From NCBI RefSeq assembly GCF_023278565.1, contig NC_064676.1, positions 7,812,001-7,876,000 on the forward strand: a stretch of DNA of 64,000 nt, given 5' to 3'. The DNA is from Colletotrichum lupini. Taxonomy: Eukaryota; Ascomycota; Sordariomycetes; Glomerellales; Glomerellaceae. The position numbers were made by a program, and so were the translations under genes. Of this stretch, positions 55,982 to 64,000 are shown one piece after another (within the stretch, counting starts at the first letter, position 1; the number at the start of each line of letters is the position of its first letter). The notes under the pieces were generated by a model. That model ran no database searches. It had not been told where the DNA came from and saw nothing but the letters and a program-made list of their open reading frames with translations.

Positions 55982-58591
55982 ATGGGCAACGTTGTCTCAG
56001 TCTTCTCACCAAGCAACGGTCACCAGCTTGAGGGCTCTGCTGCAGAGCTCGAGCAGAAGCTTGCCGACCGTGAGGAGACCATCACTGTCCTCGAGGAGGA
56101 TCTTTCCAAGAAGGAGAAGCAGTACACCTCCCTTTCCGAGGAGGCCGAAGACTTGCGCAAAAAGATTCAGGAGCTCGATGCCCAATTGACATCAACCAAG
56201 CAAGAGAACAAATCTCGCATCGCCACTCTCGAGTCCGAGCTTGCCACCAGCAACGACAAGATCAACCACCACCTTCAGGCCAACGGCGACGCCAACACCC
56301 AGCGCGCCCAGGAGCTCGACAACGCGAACAAGAAGCTTGCCGCTCTCCAGGAGCAGCTCGATAAGGTTCAGCAGGAGAAGAAGGCTCTTGAGGATGATCT
56401 TGCCGCCGTGAAGGAGCAGCTGGCCGAGGCCAAGAAGGAGCGCGAGACCCTCGAAGTCTCCCTCCGCGACGAGCTGAAGGCCCTCCAGGAGCGCCTGACC
56501 GATGCCGACCAGGCCCGATTCACCTTGCAGGAGACCCTCGACAAGATCAAGGCCGAGGCCGAGTCCGCGAATAAGTCCCTCGGCGAAAAGGTTGCTGCCG
56601 TTACCACCCTCGAGGGCAAACTTTCCGACCTCGAAGGCCAGCACTCCAAGCTCAAGTCCGACACCGAAGCCGAGCTCGCCACCGCCGGCAGCAAATACAC
56701 CGCCCTTCAGGAGGCTCTCGACAAGCTCAAGGCCGACACCGATTCCGATCTCGCCGCTGCCAAGAAGGAGTTGAGCGATGCCCAAGAAAAGTTCACCGCT
56801 CTCCAGAAAACCCACGACGATCTCCAGAGCGGTTCCAGCGCCAACGTATCTGCCGCCCAGAAGGACCTCACCGATGCCCAAGAAAAGCTTGTCGCTCTCC
56901 AGTTGACCCTTGACCAACGTAAGACGGAAGCTGATGCGGACCTCGAGGCCGCCAAGAAGGAGCTGCTCGACGCCCAGACAAAGTTTGTCGAGCTCGAGGA
57001 TAACCACAACAAGCTCAAGATCGGTTCCGAGGAGCAGGTCGCTGCCACCAAGAAGGAGCTCGCCGAAGCGAAGGACAAGGTTGCCAGCCTTCAACAGACC
57101 CTCGATGGCCTCAAGTCCGACTCCGCATCCGTCTTGTCGTCCACCCAGAAGGAGCTTGCCGACGCCCAGGAGAAGCTTACTGCTCTCCAGCAAACCAACG
57201 ACAAGATCAAGGCTGAGGCGGATGCAGACTTGGCGACTGCCAAGAGCTCCCTCGCTCAAAGCGAAGACAAGTACGCGAAGCTGCAGGAGTCGAGCGCGGC
57301 GGAGCTCGAGTCAGCCAAGAAGAGTGTTGCCGAGTGGGAGGACAAATACAACAAGCTGGAGCAGTCGCACAAGGATGCTCAGTCTGCCTCTGGTACCGAG
57401 CTTGAGTCTGCAAAGAAGTCTCTGGCTGAGTCCGAAGAGAAGTACACCAAGTTACAGGAGATTCATGACGCCGAACTGGCGGCTGCCAAGAAGGGCGTTT
57501 CCGAATGGGAGGAAAAGTACAGTGGCTTGGAAAAGACTCAGAAGGAAACGCAATCCGCTGCCACCGCAGAGTTGGAATCCGTGAAGAAGAGCTTAGCCGA
57601 GTCCGAGGAAAAGTACAAGACGCTGCAGGAGGCGCAAGCACAGACCCAGTCGGAATCCAGCGCAGAGTTGCAGGCTACCAAGAAGAGTGTTGCAGAGTGG
57701 GAAGAGAAGTTCAACGCTCTCAAGCAGACACAGGAGAAAGCCCAGTCTGAAAGCAGCGCTGAAGTTGACGCCGCCAAGAAGACTGCTGCCGAGTGGGAGG
57801 AGAAGTACACCACCTTGCAGCAGGCCCAGGAGAAGGCTGCGTCTGACTTCAGTGCCGAGATTGATGCCGCGAAGAAGAGCGTGACGGAGTGGGAGGAGAA
57901 GTTCAACGTCCTCAAGCAAGCACAGGAGAAGGCCCAAGCCGAGTCTAGCGCTGAAGTCGAGGCCGCGAAGAAGAGCGTTGCGGAGTGGGAGGAGAAGTAC
58001 AAGGTTCTCCAGGAGTCGCACGACAAGGCACAATCCGATGCTAGATCTGAGCTCGCCTCCATCAGGCAGAGCCTGGCCGATGCCGAGACCAAGCACAAGT
58101 CAGAGCAGGAGTCCCACGAGAAGGCCAAGGCCGATACTGAGGCGGAGCACACTACCACAAAGAAGTCTCTCTCTGATCTCGAAGAGCAGCATGCCGCTCT
58201 GCAGCAAACCCACGACAAGACGAAGACCGAGTCAGCCGAGGAGTCCTCGCGTTTGAGCAAGGAGCTGGCGGACTTGCAGAGCAAGTATGCTGACCTTGAG
58301 AAGTCTAGCGAGAGCGTCAAGAAGGACGCATCTACTGAGTTGGAGAGCGCTAAGAGGGAAGCTGCCAGCTGGCAGGAGAAGGCCGAGAAGTCGACCTCTG
58401 CTGTTGACTCATTGACGAAGGACCTCGAGGACTCCAAGAAGGATCTGGCTGCCGCCGAGGCGAAGCACGCCGCCGAACTGCAGAAGCTGCGTGAGGAGCT
58501 CACAAAGGCTGCTAGCGTTAATGGCGACAAGCCCGCCGCCGAGCCTGCAGTGGAGGAAGCCAAGCCCAAGGAGGAGGCTGTTGCTGCATAA
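55982..58591 (+). CDS. Long coiled-coil protein with N-myristoylation motif and 32-residue repeats
   Basis: Single-exon gene for 869 residues. The N-terminus MGNVVSVF fits the myristoylation consensus (Gly2, Ser6) and there is no transmembrane segment, so membrane attachment by lipid is likely. From about residue 20 to 840 it is nearly continuous Ala/Glu/Lys/Gln-rich coiled coil. The middle third is built of near-identical units of the form KKSVAEWEEKY..LQ.AQEKAQSESSAE, preceded by more diverged units (AAKKELLDAQ, AQKDLTDAQEKL). The C-terminus (KPAAEPAVEEAKPKEEAVAA) is acidic/Pro-rich and disordered. Function unknown: a structural or tethering protein at a membrane is the natural guess. Codon use is strongly biased, C-ending, suggesting high expression. 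Long minus-strand frames here are shadows of this bias. Confidence 0.9.
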   Translation: MGNVVSVFSPSNGHQLEGSAAELEQKLADREETITVLEEDLSKKEKQYTSLSEEAEDLRKKIQELDAQLTSTKQENKSRIATLESELATSNDKINHHLQANGDANTQRAQELDNANKKLAALQEQLDKVQQEKKALEDDLAAVKEQLAEAKKERETLEVSLRDELKALQERLTDADQARFTLQETLDKIKAEAESANKSLGEKVAAVTTLEGKLSDLEGQHSKLKSDTEAELATAGSKYTALQEALDKLKADTDSDLAAAKKELSDAQEKFTALQKTHDDLQSGSSANVSAAQKDLTDAQEKLVALQLTLDQRKTEADADLEAAKKELLDAQTKFVELEDNHNKLKIGSEEQVAATKKELAEAKDKVASLQQTLDGLKSDSASVLSSTQKELADAQEKLTALQQTNDKIKAEADADLATAKSSLAQSEDKYAKLQESSAAELESAKKSVAEWEDKYNKLEQSHKDAQSASGTELESAKKSLAESEEKYTKLQEIHDAELAAAKKGVSEWEEKYSGLEKTQKETQSAATAELESVKKSLAESEEKYKTLQEAQAQTQSESSAELQATKKSVAEWEEKFNALKQTQEKAQSESSAEVDAAKKTAAEWEEKYTTLQQAQEKAASDFSAEIDAAKKSVTEWEEKFNVLKQAQEKAQAESSAEVEAAKKSVAEWEEKYKVLQESHDKAQSDARSELASIRQSLADAETKHKSEQESHEKAKADTEAEHTTTKKSLSDLEEQHAALQQTHDKTKTESAEESSRLSKELADLQSKYADLEKSSESVKKDASTELESAKREAASWQEKAEKSTSAVDSLTKDLEDSKKDLAAAEAKHAAELQKLREELTKAASVNGDKPAAEPAVEEAKPKEEAVAA
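57299..58045 (+). repeat. Tandem coding repeat, eight units
   Basis: Codes for 249 residues in eight tandem units of 33, 24 and then six times 32 residues (96 bp), each starting A-E-L/V/I and containing KK.xxEWEEK(Y/F). Units are similar but not identical at DNA level, so the array is expanded but not brand new. Confidence 0.85.
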
Positions 58592-59136
58592 GTGTTACTG
58601 GAATTCCATTGATGACTGGGAAGATCTGTGTACAAAGGTGAAGGGCGAAGTCGACCAGGCCCCAGGGGAAGGACATACACCAAACCGAGATACCAAACAA
58701 GAGTGCCACGAAGTTGTACTTAATAAACTAATCCCCCATGAACTAGATACGAATCATGACACGTGAATTGACTTACTTTACCTCTTCAATGACCATACGA
58801 TCCGATGCGCAAAAGACCCGCGATGTTCGTAATAGTGTGCCAGATCTATCTTCACCATGCTCTTGTGTCCTTAACACATTTCCACCTCAGACTACCTCGC
58901 AAACAACTGAGCAAATGACAAGATCTACTGCTCAATTCCACCTTTCATCCAAGTGAGTCTCAAGCATCACAATCGTAATTATTGAAGGTATGAACACTGG
59001 CATTGGGCATCGTTTTCGTCACTCGTCTCCGCCGAATAGACACTGGCTGTCACTGCTATACGTTTTCAAGACTGAAAGGTTCAATTCCATCTGATTGCCT
59101 CCTCCTAGGCATTTCGATCGGTGCTTGCTTGTAGGC
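58592..59136. other. Convergent intergenic region
   Basis: 545 nt between the 3' ends of two convergent genes. No coding or repeat content recognised; presumably 3' UTRs. Confidence 0.5.
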
Positions 59137-61046
59137 TTACGGCAGCTCGAATATCCGCGAGTCGGAAGGAACAGAACTTGGGCCCTCCTTCCCCCGGTTA
59201 GTCATAGAAGACGCCTCATCAATGAAGTCTCTCTGATTACTTAGACGTTGATAGCTGGTGAATTGATCCAAGCTTGGAATCGAACCCAGCATCTCGAAAA
59301 CTTGAACTTGCTCAGACTCTCGCTGGGGTACTACATTATCCTGGAATTGTGATACATGGCTATCCCGCAGAGAATTGATAGAAATAGCCTGCGAAAGCGG
59401 ATGAGGAGCCCTCTCTTGGGCGTAACAAGCGAGATGGGCCCGTGACGGCAATGATTGCTGTTCGTGCGTAAAGTCTGTATTGAATGCCTGGTCTTGTAGC
59501 CGACGAGGCTGAGATGGAGAGTTGAGATGACTGGTGACATCCTCGTTGCGATATATGGGACTATATGCGCGAAAACGGCCATTTGAGACGGCGTTTTGAT
59601 CATCCTTAGCATCTAGAGGAAAGGAAGCAGGATATGCAACTTTGGGGTTCTTTCCTACATCTGGCGATGATGACGCATCTGGAGGGTTGGACTGGTGGGG
59701 GCCTTTACGTCTGTGTCGACCTAGTTGTGAAAACGATGGCGACGACCACGAGCGGAACTGACGTGCTGAAGATGAGATAGGCGCGGAAGCCGAAGAGGGA
59801 GATGAAGTGCTTCGTGGTGATGTTAAGTCCTGAATCATGCCCGGAACAGGCGGACTGTCAAGGTTCCGATGATCGAACTCCTCAGATTGATGTTGTTTAC
59901 GGAATGACGGCGGTCGTTGCCTCTGGGCTGTATTTTCTAAAGACATTGCCGAGGTGGATCGAACTACCAATGTGGCCTCCGAGTTGGAAAGCCCGGGTGT
60001 TCCACGCATAGACGACAAGGAAGACACCACGGAGGCTGGTCGATGGAGATGCTCAGCACCAGGAGACCACGGTGACATGGATGTAGATGCGCTCGACACA
60101 GATGGCGTTGATGATAAAAGTGGTGTCATGTTCGCATAATCTCCGAACAAAAGAGAAATTCCGTCTCCATCAGATAAATCTAGGACTTCGCCTCCTGTTT
60201 CCTCATATCCAAGTATACTCGGCGCATCTTGATGTTGGTCGAGGAGGTGCTCGGGTATGTCAATCTTCGACAAAGAGGAAGAAAGGAAGTCGGAAGGGAG
60301 TTTAGGACAATCTGTAGGTACAGGCAGAGGAGATAGAGCCGAGTACACAGTAGAAGGGCCGGAGGATAAAGCAAAGAAGGCCTGACTTGTTATTGAATCG
60401 GCTGGTTGACGCTGCTCGGGGGGGTTGATATCGCTTGAGTAGGCCGGTAATGAGGTCACGGATCCTGAGCCAACGTCAACATACATGGTGGATTAAGTTC
60501 ACAAAGGGGTACAGTGGGTACGGTACCTGAGGTATTGGCCTTCCCGATCAAGTCCTCCAAGAGTGCAACGTTGTCAAACAACATCGTCGGTTTCTTGGAG
60601 GCATCATCATCGCCATTACCGCGTTCCGGGGTTGGCGCAAGCAGCGCAATCTGTCGCAGGAAATTCAATTCTGCGAGAACGGAAGCATGATGACGACTGA
60701 TGACCGGTCTTTGTGCTTTGAACTGTGCGGAGTCGAAAAGAATCCAGGACAGCCTACTCCTGAAGGGGGTCCTTCCATTGTTCAGCTGAGGGCGACTTTT
60801 TTCCACGATCTCACAGACCTCGACCGCCCTTGTGTGTTGTTTCGACGATGCTGTTGACACGCTCAAGGACTTTGGGGCGTCTCTGAAGAAGGGGCAGCAG
60901 CTCATTGCGGATTTCGATAAGATACTGCAAGTCGGTGTGGCAGGTACGCACAAGTTCTAGGCTGTTTCTGACTTCTTGTGGGACTTGATCCAGTTCGATA
61001 CCAAAGAGAACAATGTAGTAAGTTGCACGTAGAGCGCTGAGGGGAT
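59137..61046 (-). CDS. Uncharacterised fungal protein, apparent frameshift, 5' end unclear
   Basis: Minus-strand gene of a fungal family without assigned function. The N-terminal part reads DPLSALRATYYIVLFGIELDQVP, LELVRTCHTDLQYLIEIRNELLPLL, then VEVCEIVEKSRPQ, LSWILFDSAQF, ISRHHASVLAELNFLRQIALL; after an intron at 60526-60465 (phase 1) a 440-residue Ser/Pro-rich disordered tail follows (TSLPAYSSDINPPEQ to SRIFELP). The homologous text switches frame between about 60838 and 60824 (THK to AVEVCEIVEK) with no room for an intron, next to a TG/CA microsatellite: a 1-nt shift, either real or an assembly error. No ATG is in frame upstream; TCTATAG at 61053-61047 could be an acceptor, so a first exon is missing or was removed by the copia element starting at 61197. 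Confidence 0.7.
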
Positions 61047-61196
61047 CTATAGAGAAACGCCAGTGCTTAACTTTGCATGCACTCAACCGAATGTCAAATC
61101 AGCAAGCTGTTGAAGATGTAGCAAATCATGATCCAAAAAGACGCCTTAGAAAAGCTAACACGAAAGCAACAGAACCAGGAGGGTTACCATAGACTG

Positions 61197-61421
61197 TGTT
61201 GGTATACACGTAAGCAGGTTAGACCTTTTGGTCGCGACTAGGTCAATAGGTCAGTATAGGTCTATTGCGTGTGTATAGGAGGGGAAGATCGTGGGCAGAG
61301 CCCGCGGTCCCTTAGTGGGTATAGGTAGGTGGAAGGGTCCGTCTGCACGGGCCTAGACTGCCTACCTACTACCCCTACTTAACTACCTAATAGGGCCCCT
61401 TTTTTACCTCGTAATCTAACA
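61197..61421 (-). repeat. LTR of the second copia element
   Basis: 225 bp from TGTTGGTATAC to TCTAACA, with intact TG...CA ends and nearly normal GC, in sharp contrast to the AT-rich interior that starts right after it. Confidence 0.75.
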
Positions 61422-64000
61422 GACTATGTTTCTTATTTTTGTGGTAGAAAAGGCTAGAATAGGGGCTAGGTCCCCCGCTAGCGAGAACTAGTAATAGAAT
61501 TTATAGTTAATTCCCTATTTAGAAATACCCAAAGCCGTATATTAAAACTTTAGTATAGCTTCTATTATAATTATTTATATAGAAATTTGGGTATCCCTTT
61601 TTTCTAATTACTTTTTAATCCTCTAATATATATAATTTATATACCTAAACTCTTTAGAAATTATTAAATCTAGCGGAGTTAAAAAAGAGCTTTTTATTAG
61701 TTTAACTACGCCCCGAATATATACGTTTTTCTTTAAGCCGAAGCCCGAGAGGCGTATACGTTTACTAAACGACTTACCGCCTATAGTATACTATTATTTT
61801 AACTACGTATTACTTATCTTTTTATTTTAATTATAATAATTTTTTTACTAACGAATTGTTCGAGGGACTTGTTCGGTATGCTTTTTATAAACTTATTAGC
61901 TAGGTTATTATCGCTATTAATCTAACGGATCTCGTAGAGCTTGCGGCGTTTATATAATTACCTAAGTACTATAATATTTATTATAAAGTGCTTTTTTTAT
62001 ATAATACTTAGCTTAACGAGGTATTTATATAGTAAGTATAAATTTATATAAACTATAGTAGGGATCTTTAGAACGTCGAGTTATTTAGTAATAAGGTCTA
62101 GGGTAGTTAAAATAGTATAGGCGACGTTAATATTTATAACTATTTTATAAACCTTTAATACTAATACGCTCTGAGTAATCCTTTTGCTCTTTATAGAGCT
62201 ATAGTAGATAATATTATTATTAATTATAAAGCTCTCGTTAGTTTGTTTTTTATTTATAAGGATAATAATATAACTTAGTTTTAAAGTATAATTAGCGTTA
62301 TTTATAAATAACTTATTTATAAAGATAAAGAGTTTAGCTATAGTTAAATTTAATAATATAAATATAAGCCCTCGGTTTAAGTATTTTATTTACTATTTAA
62401 TATAACGGTTTAGCGTAGTATAGTTAGTAAACGACGGATCTATTTAGTATTAAGCGGTAAATAACGTATTAAAAGTTATTTCTAGTTAGTAAATCAATAC
62501 GATATAAGTACCTCGAGCTCGCTATTTAACGAATTATTATTTAGCGTTTAATACCGAGGGGTTAATTTACGTAAGCTTTTTTTCTTAGTTCTTTTGTTTA
62601 AGTATTATATTAATACTTTTTAATAAGATAATCTTATTATTAAAAATAAGTAGCTCGTTAGCTAATAGTTACTATTTTAGTTTAGTTAGTAGCTTAGTGC
62701 GCTTAAGCTCGGTTTTTTTTATAGCTAAAAGTTTTATTTAATAGTTTAATAATATTATTAGTCTATATATTAATAATACCGAATGATCCGTTTTCTTTTG
62801 TTAAGATTAGTAAGTATAGATTAAACGTAGATATTATTATTTAGAGTATTTTTAAATAATACTTATTATATATTACTTATTAATAAGTACTAGATTTTAT
62901 AAGATTATATAGTAGCTATATAACGTATAGAATAGTGCTCTTAGGGTATAGATAACGGATCCGAGCTAGTAATTAAGTAAAAACCTTATAGTAAAGAGGT
63001 TGGCTTAATTATATATATACTTAGGTAATATCTCGTAGCTAAATAACATAGCTTTCCCAGATTAGGGTCGGGGTTAGGACGAGGATTAGACGTTAATTAG
63101 TTCTTTAGATTATTAATAATTATATAAAGATCTCTTTTTTCCTTTTATTATTATACCCTTATATAACTAGGTAAGACTTTTTAATAGGGTTAAGTCCTAA
63201 GTTTTTAATCTTATTAACGAATCGAGACTTAAATATCCTTATATCCCTATATTTAGGGCTAAGTTAAACGAATTTAATTACCCCTCTCTTTAATAGTCCT
63301 AAAAGCTTTTTATTAATAAATTTTATAAAAGGTGCTCTTAGGGTAGTAATAATACCCTTATTGCGGAGCTTAGTAGTTAGTTTTAGATTTACTTTTTTTT
63401 TTAAATATAAGGTAGGTCGTAGTTATAGAAGTATTACCACAGCTATACCGTATTAATATTTTTTTAGTCTTTTTATTCCGTAATAGAGGGTCGTTATTAA
63501 TTATAACGATAATCTTATCGAGGACTTTATTTATAATAGTACTATTATTAATTAGCTAGTTAACTACGGGGATTAGTAGGTAGTTAACGTGCTTTATTAT
63601 CGTGGCCGGCGGTTTAGGGTCGACCTTTTCTAAGTACTAGGGTTTAATTATAATAGCCCGGAAGCTTATTAGGCCGTGAGGTAATGTTATTACGTAAGTA
63701 ATACTATTTATTAAGACGAGCTTAAATAGGCCTTTTTATCCCTTGCCTTCTCGCTAGACTTTAATATCTAATTATAATAATAGATTAATAATATAGGAGA
63801 TATTTAGTTTATTTTAAGTAGCTAGTGCATTACTTATTTACCTATTAATATAAAGTCTGCGGACTTTTCTTATTACTTTTTTAACTATTTTTATATATTA
63901 GGTAATATTTAATAACGGTAGAGATTTATTAAAAGTGTACGAAAAAGCTTTAAAAACAAGGAGTATAAGAACGAGGCTATTTAGGCTAACTATATTATTA
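61197..64000 (-). mobile_element. Second Ty1/copia LTR retrotransposon, partial, RIP-degraded
   Basis: Begins with a 225-bp LTR and runs off the window. Minus-strand remnants just inside the LTR read like the end of a copia RNase H (YLLYKYLVKL, LYEIR*INSDNN, IPNKSLEQF) near 61880-62010, at the same relative place as in the 20.6-27.5 kb element, but nucleotide similarity is only moderate and the LTR is different, so it is another family. CpA/TpG-poor, TpA-rich interior. Sequence just before the LTR (61192-61196) is GACTG, the expected target duplication to look for at the other end. Confidence 0.85.

Noticed and set aside
56192..58683. Long minus-strand open frames (355 and 381 residues) opposite the coiled-coil gene
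   Set aside because: They are mirror images of a strongly biased, repetitive coding sequence (Leu/Gly-rich and Ser/Ala-rich shadows) without start context, introns or family motifs.
1..64000. tRNA, rRNA and CRISPR features
   Set aside because: No cloverleaf-like tRNA with A and B boxes, no rRNA-like sequence and no regularly spaced repeats were recognised by eye; a covariance-model scan was not possible here.

Overview
The window is nuclear DNA of a filamentous ascomycete (Pezizomycotina; no genus can be named from sequence alone). The evidence is small spliceosomal introns of about 50-100 nt with GT..AG ends, a Zn2Cys6 regulator, Dal5-like and sugar transporters, a peroxisomal copper amine oxidase, and LTR retrotransposons whose interiors are almost stripped of CpA/TpG and filled with TpA, the signature of repeat-induced point mutation (RIP).

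Layout. 34-6124: housekeeping-like genes (hexose transporter, a tiny CCYCCC membrane protein, a Cys-rich single-pass membrane protein) around a 2.7 kb gene-poor stretch. 6445-48169: a gene cluster riddled with retroelements. It holds a dead SDR (SDR1) and a dead Baeyer-Villiger monooxygenase (BVMO1), a Zn2Cys6 regulator, a Dal5-like transporter with one in-frame stop, a metallo-beta-lactamase-fold hydrolase, an intact BVMO2, a dead alpha/beta hydrolase, an intact SDR2, a zinc alcohol dehydrogenase and an AMP-forming acyl-CoA ligase ending in AKL. 49678-54131: a divergent amino-acid/amine permease and copper amine oxidase (C-terminus ARL). 55982-61046: a long coiled-coil protein and an uncharacterised fungal protein. 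61197 to the end: part of another retroelement.

Retroelements. Two copies of one Ty3/gypsy chromovirus (about 7.36 kb, 210 bp LTRs) lie at 9722-17076 and 34772-42129. Copy 1 sits inside BVMO1 (target duplication TTTAT) and copy 2 inside the alpha/beta hydrolase (target duplication GCTTT); in both genes the reading frame resumes exactly when the element and one duplication are removed. A Ty1/copia element (20612-27463, minus strand, 205 bp LTRs, duplication CTAGG) separates the regulator from the transporter. A second, different copia element starts at 61197.

How the genes could work together (inference). There is no PKS, NRPS or terpene synthase. The set alcohol/ketone dehydrogenase + BVMO + lactone-type hydrolases + alcohol dehydrogenase + peroxisomal acyl-CoA ligase + transporter + regulator is what is expected for catabolism of a cyclic alcohol or ketone: oxidise to ketone, insert oxygen to give a lactone, open the ring, oxidise the hydroxy-acid, activate with CoA, send to peroxisomal beta-oxidation. 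The cluster appears to be decaying: three enzyme genes are destroyed, the transporter carries a TAG, and the alcohol dehydrogenase has Arg in place of a Rossmann-motif glycine.
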